This document shows positions 30,302 to 38,629 of a stretch of 41,367 nt of DNA, piece after piece. The notes below the pieces were generated by a model. It saw only the letters and a program-made list of their open reading frames with translations. It was not told the origin of the DNA and ran no database searches. Positions within the stretch are counted from its first letter, which is position 1. The number at the start of each line of letters is the position of its first letter. The translations under genes and the position numbers were made by a program. Source of the stretch: Candidatus Bacteroides merdipullorum (GTDB lineage Bacteria > Bacteroidota > Bacteroidia > Bacteroidales > Bacteroidaceae); assembly GCA_019116045.1 (NCBI GenBank), contig DXCK01000118.1, positions 1 to 41,367 of the forward strand. Direction: 5' to 3'.

Positions 30302-31111
30302 TTAGGCACGGTTTATCAGTTCGCGCATGATTTCCGTCATCTTGGGCTGCGCGGCATCGGCGGCTTTCTGCACTTCTTCGTGCGACACCTCTACAATCTT
30401 GCCTTCCACGCCCAGGTCGGTGATGACAGAGATGCCGAACACCTTGATGCCGCAATGATTGGCTACAATGACTTCCGGTACGGTCGACATACCTACGGCG
30501 TCGGCTCCCAGAATGTGGAACATGCGGTATTCTGCCGGCGTTTCAAACGTAGGTCCTTGCGTACCGATATACACCCCATGCTGTACTTTGATGCCTTTTT
30601 CGGCAGCTATGGCGTCGGCTTTCTGAATCAGTTCCCGGTCGTAGGCCTCGCTCATGTCCGGGAAACGCGGTCCATAGGGGATATTCTTGCCGTGCAGCGG
30701 GTGTTCGGGGAAGAAATTGATATGGTCGGTGATAATCATCAGGTCGCCGATGGAGAAGTCGGGACTCATGCCGCCGGCAGCATTGGATACGAACAACGTT
30801 TGGATGCCCAGCTCGCGCATGACGCGCACCGGGAAAGTGACCTGTTGCATGGTGTAGCCTTCGTAGTAATGGAAGCGCCCCTGCATGGCCATGATGTCTT
30901 TTTGTCCTAACTTACCGAAAATCAGTTTCCCGCTATGACCTTCCACTGTCGAGAGGGGGAAATAGGGGATGTCCTTGTATGCAATTTCGTACTTGTCCGT
31001 GATTTCGTTGACCAGGCTGCCCAACCCTGTGCCCAGAATGATGGCCGTTTCAGGTTGTGTATGCATTTTCCCTTTCAGGAAAGTTGCTGTTTCTTGTATT
31101 CGTTCTAACAT
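30302..31111 (-). CDS. Purine nucleoside phosphorylase (trimeric PNP/MTAP family)
   Basis: The 269-residue enzyme splits purine nucleosides with phosphate. Motifs are the phosphate loop GTGLGS (27-32), VEGHSGKL (H59), GRFHYYEGY, SNAAGG (109-114), GPTFETPAEY (E190) and GADAVGMSTVPEV (M208). At the base-recognition position where PNPs usually have Asn, this protein has D232 (VITDLG), which is the choice seen in methylthioadenosine phosphorylases, while E190 is PNP-like. Base preference is therefore less certain than the family call. The start overlaps the lpxK 3' end by 62 bp. An alternative Met at residue 16 would still overlap. Confidence 0.88.
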   Translation of the reverse strand: MLERIQETATFLKGKMHTQPETAIILGTGLGSLVNEITDKYEIAYKDIPYFPLSTVEGHSGKLIFGKLGQKDIMAMQGRFHYYEGYTMQQVTFPVRVMRELGIQTLFVSNAAGGMSPDFSIGDLMIITDHINFFPEHPLHGKNIPYGPRFPDMSEAYDRELIQKADAIAAEKGIKVQHGVYIGTQGPTFETPAEYRMFHILGADAVGMSTVPEVIVANHCGIKVFGISVITDLGVEGKIVEVSHEEVQKAADAAQPKMTEIMRELINRA

Positions 31112-32174
31112 AATCGATGATAGTTTGGTTAAAAATAGGTTGTTGTCTCTGTAATATCTTTATTTCTACGGGTAGTGCGTAGATGAAAGGTTTCAATTCT
31201 GCCGGCAATAAGGGGTGCTCCTTCAAGCGTGCCGCATCTTTCTCGGTGGTGACAATCAGGCGCCTGCTTCCTTTCAAGCGGTTGAAACGCTCTCTTATCA
31301 TCAGCAGGTCGTTCTTGGTGAAATGATGGTGGTCTCTGAAAGCCACGTGCTCCAGATGTTCCACCTTCGGCTTCAACTCTTTCAGCAGTGGCACCGGTGA
31401 CGCAATGCCCGTGACCAGCAACAACTGTTCCGTGCCGTTCAAGGCAAACCTGCCGGACTGGGCTTTCTGTGGAAAGGCAGGGTATAGTTGCCCGTATTGG
31501 AAACCCGAGAAAAAAAGCTTTTGATATGGATACAGGTGCAACTTCTTGGTGATGATGTTGAAATCAATAGGTTTGAGGTCGTCCGGACATTTTGTCACGA
31601 TAACCACCTGTGCCCGTTGTTTGTTTTCTGCCGGTTCCCGCAATTGTCCGGCCGGAAGCAGGGCATCGTCGCATAGCAGACGATGATAGTCAGTCAGCAA
31701 TATGTTCAGGCCGGCTTTTACGTAGCGGTGCTGGAAAGCATCGTCCAGCAGAATGACATCGACCGGAGGATTTCCCAGCGCCAGCAGTTTTTCGATGCCG
31801 TGACATCTGTCTTTGTCTACGGCCACCCGTATGTCGGGAAATTTTCCTTTCATCTGTTTAGGCTCATCGCCAATCTGTTGTGCGCTGCTTTGTGCGTCTG
31901 CCAGGACATAGCCTTTGGATTTCCGTTTGTAGCCCCGGCTCAACGTGGCTACGTTCCATCCGCAGTTGCTGAGCAGCCGGATCAAGTATTCGGTATGTGG
32001 TGTTTTCCCCGTTCCTCCTGCCACCAGGTTGCCTATGCAGATGACAGGTACAGAAAAACTTTTTGACTGGAGCCATCCCCAGTCAAAAAGTTTGTTGCGC
32101 AGGTAAACCCCTGTCCCGTACAACCACGAGGCGGGATATAACCATCGGAATATCTTGATTGGCTGTTCCTCCAT
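31050..32174 (-). CDS. lpxK: Tetraacyldisaccharide 4'-kinase
   Basis: The 374-residue inner-membrane-associated kinase adds the 4'-phosphate to lipid A precursor. The N-terminal hydrophobic helix (IKIFRWLYPASWLYGTGVYL) precedes the Walker A loop GNLVAGGTGKTP (48-59). LSRGYKRKSKG and LLDDAFQHR (acidic Mg/base motif) follow. It lies 6 bp downstream of sppA and overlaps the phosphorylase gene, so it is in one transcript with both. Confidence 0.93.
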   Translation of the reverse strand: MEEQPIKIFRWLYPASWLYGTGVYLRNKLFDWGWLQSKSFSVPVICIGNLVAGGTGKTPHTEYLIRLLSNCGWNVATLSRGYKRKSKGYVLADAQSSAQQIGDEPKQMKGKFPDIRVAVDKDRCHGIEKLLALGNPPVDVILLDDAFQHRYVKAGLNILLTDYHRLLCDDALLPAGQLREPAENKQRAQVVIVTKCPDDLKPIDFNIITKKLHLYPYQKLFFSGFQYGQLYPAFPQKAQSGRFALNGTEQLLLVTGIASPVPLLKELKPKVEHLEHVAFRDHHHFTKNDLLMIRERFNRLKGSRRLIVTTEKDAARLKEHPLLPAELKPFIYALPVEIKILQRQQPIFNQTIIDYVRTNTRNSNFPERENAYTT

Positions 32175-32180
32175 TGGCTT

Positions 32181-33947
32181 TTAGTGGATGTTCGGTTCGA
32201 AAAACATGCGAGCCTGAATGGCGTCTTCTGGTTGGAGCTGGTCTATTGCTTCAATCTGTCGATACAAGCGTCCCACCTCTCCTTGCAGCAGTTGTGCTTT
32301 GACATACGAGCCTGCATTGAAGTCTTTCAATTGCTCCCATGCACTCTTCTTGGCAGGATAGCTCATCAAAGTATAGGCATCTATGCCAGCCTTTTCTATG
32401 GCTATCTCGATAGCTTTGTCCAAGCCGCCAAGCTCGTCCACCAGCCCCAGTTCTTTGGCTCTGGTTCCTGTCCATACACGCCCTTGGGCTATCTGGTCCA
32501 TGGCCTCTTTGCTCATGCCGCGCCCTTCTGCGCAGCGGGTCAGAAAGAGGTCGTACCCCCGGTTGACATAAGCTTGCATCAGTGCTTTTTCGCCCTCGTT
32601 CATGGAACGGGTGGGCAGCCCGAAATCGCCGTAGACATTCGTCTTTACCACGTCGAAGCTGACGCCTATTTTCTTGGACAGCCTCTCCAGGTTAGGGAAT
32701 TGTCCGAAGATGCCTATCGAGCCGGTCAGGGTGGTAGGTTCTGCTACGATGGTATCTGCATTGCACGCAATGTAGTATCCGCCCGAAGCCGCATAGTCTC
32801 CCATGGACACGATGACAGGCTTTTCTTTCTTCAGTTCGCTGATGGCATACCATATTTGTTCCGAATCATAAGCACTGCCTCCGGGCGAGTTGACCCTCAG
32901 CACGACGGCTTTCACGTCTTCGTCCTCTTTCAGCTTGCGCAGGTCGCGTATCACTTTGTCCGCTTCTATGCCTTCGTCCGAGCCTCCCATCATGCTGCCA
33001 ATCGTTCCATGCGCATAATATACGGCTACGATGTTGCCGCTTTTGTCTTTCGGTACATTCTTTTTTACGTTGAGCATGTCGTGCAGGCTCAGCATGTGCA
33101 GGTCATCTTCTTTGTCGATGCCCACCTTTTGCTTCAGGTAGTCGCGCACGTCATTTTTATAAATCAGGGTGTCGGCCAAACCACATTTTATACTCTCTTC
33201 GGCAGGTTGGAACAACAACAGACGGTCGGCTGCCTTATTCAGTTCTTCCACTGACAGGCCGCGCGAGGCAGAGACGTCAGCCGTGATTTGGCTCCACATG
33301 GATGTCAGGTAGTCGGTCACTTGCTCGCGGTTGGCATCGCTCATCTTCATGCTGGTTGCCGGCTCTATGGCAGACTTGTAAGTACCTACTTTGAAGAATT
33401 GCATTTCGATGCCTACTTTCTCCAGCAGGTCTTTGTAGAACATCGGCGTCGATGCCAATCCGCTCCATTGCAACATGCCCTGCGGGTTGAGCATCACTTG
33501 GTCTGCCACGCTTGATACGTAGTACAGCCCCTGGGTATAGGTGTCTGCATAGGCCACGATGAATTTGCCGGACTCCTTGAAGTCGGCCAGTGCATCGCGG
33601 ATTTCTTTCAACGAGGCATAACCGTTGCTTGTCATGTTCGAAGCTTCTATGTAAATGCCTTTGATGTTTTCGTTCTCTTTAGCCTTGCGGATAGAAGCCA
33701 GCATGTCGTCCAGTCCACATGCTTCGTAATCGTTGCCCATCAGCATAGTGAACGGGTTTTCTTGACTTCGTTCGCTCAGCGTTCCTTTCAGGTCCAGTTT
33801 CAGGATGGAATTTTCCCGTACCTGAACTTCTGAATCGGACGAGTATAACATGCTGAACATGAAAGTGATGCTGATAAAAAACAGCAATACGCTTGATACG
33901 ACAATGCCCACGATGGTGGCAAGCGTGAATTTCAAAAAATCTTTCAT
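32181..33947 (-). CDS. sppA: Signal peptide peptidase SppA, long (tandem-domain) form
   Basis: The 588-residue membrane-anchored S49 serine protease degrades leftover signal peptides. It has an N-terminal membrane helix (about 8-34), a first S49 repeat with the general-base lysine K191 in KVGTYKSAIEP, and a second repeat with the nucleophile S388 in MGDYAASGGYY and RVNSPGGSAYDSE (351-363). Length and residue order match the 67-kDa E. coli-type enzyme. It is the first gene of a four-gene minus-strand set. Confidence 0.94.
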   Translation of the reverse strand: MKDFLKFTLATIVGIVVSSVLLFFISITFMFSMLYSSDSEVQVRENSILKLDLKGTLSERSQENPFTMLMGNDYEACGLDDMLASIRKAKENENIKGIYIEASNMTSNGYASLKEIRDALADFKESGKFIVAYADTYTQGLYYVSSVADQVMLNPQGMLQWSGLASTPMFYKDLLEKVGIEMQFFKVGTYKSAIEPATSMKMSDANREQVTDYLTSMWSQITADVSASRGLSVEELNKAADRLLLFQPAEESIKCGLADTLIYKNDVRDYLKQKVGIDKEDDLHMLSLHDMLNVKKNVPKDKSGNIVAVYYAHGTIGSMMGGSDEGIEADKVIRDLRKLKEDEDVKAVVLRVNSPGGSAYDSEQIWYAISELKKEKPVIVSMGDYAASGGYYIACNADTIVAEPTTLTGSIGIFGQFPNLERLSKKIGVSFDVVKTNVYGDFGLPTRSMNEGEKALMQAYVNRGYDLFLTRCAEGRGMSKEAMDQIAQGRVWTGTRAKELGLVDELGGLDKAIEIAIEKAGIDAYTLMSYPAKKSAWEQLKDFNAGSYVKAQLLQGEVGRLYRQIEAIDQLQPEDAIQARMFFEPNIH

Positions 33948-33985
33948 CGTTTTTGGTTGTTTTAGGTGTCAGCCTTTTGAGCTAA

Positions 33986-33993
33986 CAAAGATA
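33986..33993 (-). promoter_or_regulatory. -7 box of the sppA operon
   Basis: On the minus strand TATCTTTG matches TAnnTTTG about 40 bp before the sppA ATG. A clear -33 TTTG is not visible, so this is a moderate call. Confidence 0.45.
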
Positions 33994-34095
33994 CGTAATA
34001 AGGTTGATATTTGCCCTATCTGTCGCAAGGTTTTTCTGTTTGTCACACTCCGGGAGGCGTAATTTTCCGTTCTTGTATTTTTCTCTTCTGTTTTG

Positions 34096-34236
34096 GAGCC
34101 TGTTAAAAAATCGCTCCCTCTGTCATGTTGAGCAAGCGAAGCGTAGTCGAAACATCTCCCTGGTACTTTTCAGGCACGTAGTGAGATCTCTCGACTGCGC
34201 TCGGGATGACAGGGGAAATGAATTTAGAACAGGCTC
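34096..34236. repeat. 141-bp nested inverted-repeat element with shared TGTCAT inner module
   Basis: The outer arms GAGCCTGTT (34096-34104) and AACAGGCTC (34228-34236) are perfect inverts. Inside is CTGTCATGTTGAGC...ATGACAG (34120-34212), whose ends and GTCGAAACATCTCC segment match the inner part of the element at 28994-29147. No ORF lies inside. It is in the sppA-gntR gap; the rest of the gap holds a long hairpin and otherwise nothing I can name. Confidence 0.75.
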
Positions 34237-34270
34237 TTAGGCAATCCGTTTGGACTTTCTTATTCATTAG

Positions 34271-34334
34271 TCCTACCTCCTCCCTACCTGGTCCTTGTTA
34301 TAGGACAGGGACCAAGTAGGGAGGAGGTAGGGAG
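34271..34334. terminator. Long hairpin downstream of the GntR gene
   Basis: About 24-bp arms rich in CCTACCTCCTCCCTACC and its complement (34271-34294 with 34309-34333, two mismatches) close on a short loop that contains a smaller GTCC/GGAC pair. On the minus strand it would form 90 bp after the gntR stop, but without a clear T-run. It could be a terminator, a processing site or another repeat element. Confidence 0.5.
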
Positions 34335-34421
34335 GAAAAACGACTTTGGTAGGGGTTGACCGCTGTTTTGCTCCTCCTGTTGTTCCGTTTGTAGAGGGGG
34401 TGTTTGGATGGGCATCCTCAA

Positions 34422-35156
34422 TCAGCGTTCAGCCTCGATGGTATAGGTAAAGCTGTCGGCTCTGTAATATCCTATATTGTATTCTACAGGCATACCTTTG
34501 ATGTCATAGACAAAACGTTTCCGGATCAATATAGGGTCTTCAGCGTTGATTTCTAATTTTTCAGCAATAAAGTCTCCGGCCAGGCGTGCAGATATTTCCT
34601 CCTTGCTGGTTTTTACGACAATGCCGTATTGGGCTTCCAGCATTTCGTATAGGGGTTTGTTGAAGTCTTCGTCTCCTGTCATGCCGATTTGGGGATTGAA
34701 ATAGGATATGAAATAGACGAATGGGTATTCTTTTTTCCCTCTGACCCTTTCCATGACCAGGCATCGGGTGTTGTCGGTCTGTGTGGGTGGAATCTCGAAG
34801 AAATTGGCTATTTCCTCTGTGGCCCTTTTGAAGCAAAGGTGTAGCTCAAAATTGCGTATTTCGATGCCAAGCATTTTCATTTCTTGCGAGAAGCTGAGCC
34901 AGTTCTTGATTCCTCCTGCAATGCCTCGTTTGGCGACCTTTGTACCTACACCTTTTTTCCGGATGAGCAGACCTTCCATGACGAGCTTGTTGATGGCTTG
35001 CCGCAACGTATTCCTTGATATGTTTAATTGTTTGGACATATCTATCTCGCTGGGCAGTAATTTCCCTTCCTTGTATTCTTTCTCCTCAATGAGTCTTCTT
35101 AGCATCTCTTCTGCTTGTAAATGAAGTGGTTTTGAACGATTTTGTTTTATCTCCAT
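34422..35156 (-). CDS. GntR/HutC-family regulator with UTRA domain
   Basis: The 244-residue protein has a winged HTH (about 5-75: LHLQAEEMLRRLIEEKEYKE, LPSEIDMSKQLNISRNTLRQA, then GLLIRKKGVGTKVA) and a UTRA effector domain (about 90-240) that usually binds a sugar phosphate or similar small molecule. The frame extends to 35204, but ATG 35156 begins at the DNA-binding domain. It is divergent from the PUL2 SusC gene with a 322-bp gap, so it is probably the PUL2 repressor or activator. This is less common than HTCS or sigma/anti-sigma control. Confidence 0.9.
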   Translation of the reverse strand: MEIKQNRSKPLHLQAEEMLRRLIEEKEYKEGKLLPSEIDMSKQLNISRNTLRQAINKLVMEGLLIRKKGVGTKVAKRGIAGGIKNWLSFSQEMKMLGIEIRNFELHLCFKRATEEIANFFEIPPTQTDNTRCLVMERVRGKKEYPFVYFISYFNPQIGMTGDEDFNKPLYEMLEAQYGIVVKTSKEEISARLAGDFIAEKLEINAEDPILIRKRFVYDIKGMPVEYNIGYYRADSFTYTIEAER

Positions 35157-35221
35157 AAGATTCGTTTTTAGGTTTCTGGGACAAAAATAATTTTTTTTAT
35201 GCAAAAAAGCAAGGCAATCTC

Positions 35222-35250
35222 TTGTTTATTAAAAATATTCTGTATATTTG
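35222..35250 (+). promoter_or_regulatory. Promoter of PUL2 susC
   Basis: TTG (35222-35224) and TATATTTG (35243-35250) are 18 bp apart, a fair Bacteroides promoter. It implies a leader of about 220 nt before the SusC ATG, long for an ordinary gene. Repeated TATGAA half-sites near 35266 and 35279 might be operator material for the GntR protein, which is speculative. Confidence 0.55.
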
Positions 35251-35278
35251 CACAATCTTTTAAATGTATGAACATATT

Positions 35279-35341
35279 ATGAATTTAATACCATTAATGT
35301 TTACGTGGAACAGAAACATGAGAATAGAAGAAGGCTGGTAA
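35279..35341 (+). CDS. Possible 20-codon leader ORF before PUL2 susC
   Basis: The presumed leader contains ATG...TAA for MNLIPLMFTWNRNMRIEEGW. It ends 137 bp before the SusC start. There is no homology evidence and short ORFs arise by chance, so this is only a candidate regulatory peptide. The rest of the leader (35342-35478) shows no ORF or strong hairpin. Confidence 0.2.
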   Translation: MNLIPLMFTWNRNMRIEEGW

Positions 35342-35478
35342 GGTGTCTTTTACATCCTGTACGGGGTGACGGCTAAAAAGAATGTCTGAACAAGTCTGTG
35401 ATGATAACTTTCCTATGGACTTGCAGCAATATGGAAATCGGCATGTAAAACACTATAATATAGATTAACTGCAGAATT

Positions 35479-38400
35479 ATGAGAAACGATCAATCAATCC
35501 GAGAAATCGGGAAAAAGGAGGGGCGGAGAGTCGCTTGGGCCTCTCGGTGGTGGATGGCATTGTGTCTTTTGGGAGCTGCGCCTGTTGCAGTGAACGCTGT
35601 GGACGTGAACGGGCATCCCGGGCAGAATGTGGTGGAACAGTCGACCTTCCCTGTGTCGGGAGTGGTAAAAGACGCGAACGGAGAACCGTTGATAGGTGTG
35701 AACATTCGTCTGAAAAACACTACAAGCGGTACGATTACAGATTTGGACGGTAAGTTCAAATTGAATGTAAAGCAAGGTGATGTGCTGGTATTTTCATATA
35801 CCGGATATACCACGAAAGAAGTGACGATTAAGGATCGGACTTCTCTTAACATCACGATGGAAGAGAATTTGACTGAACTGGGAGAAGTCGTGGTGACGGC
35901 TTTGGGTATTAAGAAAGAAACAAAGGCCCTTACCTATAATGTGCAGGAACTGAAGGCGGCGGACCTGGTAACGGTGAAAGATGCCAACTTTATGAATGCA
36001 CTGGCCGGAAAGATTGCGGGTGTTGCGATTAATACGGCTTCTACGGGCGTCGGTGGTGCTACTCGCGTGGTGATGCGTGGTACCAAATCAATTGCCAGCA
36101 ATAACAATGCCATGTATGTGGTGGACGGTATACCGGTGCCGAGTTTGTCGAGTACGCAGCCTGGTGACATGTACACCGGTATGGGCCAGTCGGGTGACGG
36201 TATAGCGGCTTTTAATCCCGATGACATTGAAAGCATGTCGGTCTTGACCGGTGCTGCTGCGGCTGCTTTGTATGGCGGTGAAGCAGCCAATGGCGTGGTG
36301 ATGATTACTACTAAGAAAGGGCGTACCGGTGCGCCGGAAGTCAATTTGTCCAACAGTACGACCTTCAGTTCGCCTTTTGTACTGCCGGAATTCCAAAACA
36401 CCTATGGTTCTGAGACTGGCTCTTTTGACAGTTGGGGGCAGAAGTTGGTAACGCCCACTTCTTATGATCCTGCCGATTTTTTCCAGACAGGTTACAATGT
36501 GAGCAATTCGGCCAGTGTCTCGCTGGGCTCGGAGAACAACCAGACTTATTTTTCTTTGGGGACGGTCAATGCCCGGGGGCTTATCCACAACAACGACATG
36601 AGCCGCTATAATGTGACTTTCCGCAATTCGTCTTCCATGCTTGACAAACGCCTCACGCTCGATCTTACTTTTATGTTCATGCGCATCAATGAACAGAACA
36701 TGTTGGCGCAAGGTCAATACTTTAATCCGTTGGTACCCATTTATCTTTTCCCGAGGGGAGATGATATCAACAAGTACAAGACTTTCGAACGTTACGATGC
36801 TTCCCGCAACTTTAAGACCCAGTATTGGCCTTATGGTGACCAGGGCATGATGATGCAGAATCCTTGGTGGATTACGGAACGTGACCTGTTCAACAATCAT
36901 AAAGACAGGTATATCATGGGTGGCGGCTTGACTTATAAAATCACAGACTGGATGAATATCTCCGGGCGTGTCCGTTATGACGGTACGAAAGAAGTACGTA
37001 CTAAGAAGTATTATGCCTCCACGCTGAACCTTTTTGCCGGTTCGGACATGGGTGCTTATTACAAGGATGACATGTCTACTACACAGATTTATGCCGATGC
37101 CATGTTGAACATAGACAAATACATAGGTGATTTTTCGTTGAAAGCTACGGTGGGTGCCAGTTTGCGTGACACGCAGTATGAATATTCCAGTATGGGTGGC
37201 CCTTTGCAGAGCACGGCCAATTTGTTTACGTATCCTAATCTGAACCTGACCAGTCTTCGTGTGGCTCAGGAAGGGTATCACGACCATACACAGGCCGTAT
37301 TTGCCACGGCTCAGGTGGGTTACAGAAGCATGGCTTATGTGGATTTGACGGCTCGTAACGACTGGCCCAGCACAATGGGTGGAACCAAGTATGAGAAAAG
37401 AGGTTTCTTCTATCCTTCGGTGGGCGTTTCCGCTATTCTCACTGAAATGTTGCCCATCAAGTCGGATATCTTGCCTTTCTTGAAAGCACGTTTTTCTTTC
37501 AGCAAAGTGGGTAATGCATTGATGCGTTATATTCCGATTTCCACCTATCCGGTTATCAACGGTTATCCGCAAACCATGACTTATATGGTAGACCCGGATT
37601 TGAAACCGGAGTCTACGAAGGCTTACGAAGTAGGTTTGAACGCCCGTATGTTCAACAACAAGCTGAACATCGACCTTACACTCTATAAGTCTATTACTTC
37701 CAATCAGTTGTTCAATCCGACGTTGCCCACCAGTTCGGGTTATACCTCCTATTATGTCAACGCCGGCCGTGTGGACAACAAAGGCATCGAGCTGAGTGTC
37801 GGGTTTAACCAAGATTTAGGTCCTGTGAAGTGGAACACGAACTTCATTTATTCTATCAACAAGAATGTCATTAAAGAGTTGTTGCCTCGGAAGCAGTTGC
37901 CCACCGGTGGTTTTGTAGAAATGGACGAAATGAACATGGGCGGAACAGACGGTTATCGGATGGTTTTGAAAGAAGGCGGTTCGATGGGTGACATTTATGT
38001 GAATACCTTGAAGACAGACGAACATGGCTTCATCATCGTAGACTTGATTTCGCAACAGGTAACTACCGACCCGGATAACTTTATTTACGCAGGTAACTCC
38101 AATCCGGACTATACAATGAGCTGGAGAAACAGTTTCGAATGGAAAGGCATTTCTCTCGGATTCCTGATCAACGGTCGTTTTGGCGGTGTGGGCGTGTCTT
38201 CCACGCAGGCTAAGATGGACTATTACGGCGTGTCCAAGGCTACGGCTGAGGCGCGTGATCAAGGTGGAGCATTGGTCAACGGGCAGTTGATTCCGGCCAA
38301 GGAATATTACCAGGCCATTGGTGGTGGTACGTCAGGCATTGGGTCTATGTATGTGTACGACATGACCAACATCCGTTTGGCCGAGCTGTCGATAGGTTAC

Positions 38401-38601
38401 GACATCCCTATCAACAGATGGGTGAAGTGGATCAAGGGGGCGCATGTGTCGCTTATCGGGCGTAACTTGCTGATGTTCTATTGCAAGGCTCCTTTCGACC
38501 CGGAAGCTACTTCCAGCACAGGTACCTATTTCCAGGGCATCGATTACTTCATGCAGCCGAGCCAGCGTAACATTGGTTTCTCCGTGAATTTGAAATTCTA
38601 A
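35479..38601 (+). CDS. SusC/RagA-family TonB-dependent outer-membrane transporter (PUL2)
   Basis: The 1040-residue protein has an unusually long charged N-region (about 22 residues) before the signal hydrophobic core (24-40, cleavage near VNA). It then has a carboxypeptidase-regulatory-like domain (about 57-130), a TonB-box-like LGEVVVTALG (134-143), a plug (MYVVDGIPVPSLSS, AAAAALYGGEAANGVVMITTK) and a barrel ending in NIGFSVNLKF. It imports oligosaccharide with the SusD-like protein encoded 28 bp later. A downstream Met could be the true start, but the long N-region also occurs in other SusC proteins. Confidence 0.94.
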   Translation: MRNDQSIREIGKKEGRRVAWASRWWMALCLLGAAPVAVNAVDVNGHPGQNVVEQSTFPVSGVVKDANGEPLIGVNIRLKNTTSGTITDLDGKFKLNVKQGDVLVFSYTGYTTKEVTIKDRTSLNITMEENLTELGEVVVTALGIKKETKALTYNVQELKAADLVTVKDANFMNALAGKIAGVAINTASTGVGGATRVVMRGTKSIASNNNAMYVVDGIPVPSLSSTQPGDMYTGMGQSGDGIAAFNPDDIESMSVLTGAAAAALYGGEAANGVVMITTKKGRTGAPEVNLSNSTTFSSPFVLPEFQNTYGSETGSFDSWGQKLVTPTSYDPADFFQTGYNVSNSASVSLGSENNQTYFSLGTVNARGLIHNNDMSRYNVTFRNSSSMLDKRLTLDLTFMFMRINEQNMLAQGQYFNPLVPIYLFPRGDDINKYKTFERYDASRNFKTQYWPYGDQGMMMQNPWWITERDLFNNHKDRYIMGGGLTYKITDWMNISGRVRYDGTKEVRTKKYYASTLNLFAGSDMGAYYKDDMSTTQIYADAMLNIDKYIGDFSLKATVGASLRDTQYEYSSMGGPLQSTANLFTYPNLNLTSLRVAQEGYHDHTQAVFATAQVGYRSMAYVDLTARNDWPSTMGGTKYEKRGFFYPSVGVSAILTEMLPIKSDILPFLKARFSFSKVGNALMRYIPISTYPVINGYPQTMTYMVDPDLKPESTKAYEVGLNARMFNNKLNIDLTLYKSITSNQLFNPTLPTSSGYTSYYVNAGRVDNKGIELSVGFNQDLGPVKWNTNFIYSINKNVIKELLPRKQLPTGGFVEMDEMNMGGTDGYRMVLKEGGSMGDIYVNTLKTDEHGFIIVDLISQQVTTDPDNFIYAGNSNPDYTMSWRNSFEWKGISLGFLINGRFGGVGVSSTQAKMDYYGVSKATAEARDQGGALVNGQLIPAKEYYQAIGGGTSGIGSMYVYDMTNIRLAELSIGYDIPINRWVKWIKGAHVSLIGRNLLMFYCKAPFDPEATSSTGTYFQGIDYFMQPSQRNIGFSVNLKF

Positions 38602-38629
38602 ATGTTAATCTTATAATACTTTACTTCTA

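Noticed and set aside
30285..30455. 57-residue N-terminal extension of ThiL
   Set aside because: It overlaps the phosphorylase gene in another frame and reads as Arg/His-rich noise; ATG 30284 matches the ThiL N-terminus.
36088..37812. 574-codon minus-strand frame inside PUL2 susC, and a similar 408-codon frame at 11411-12637 inside GH78
   Set aside because: Both lie fully opposite clear protein families, lack recognisable domains, and have the biased composition typical of antisense shadows.
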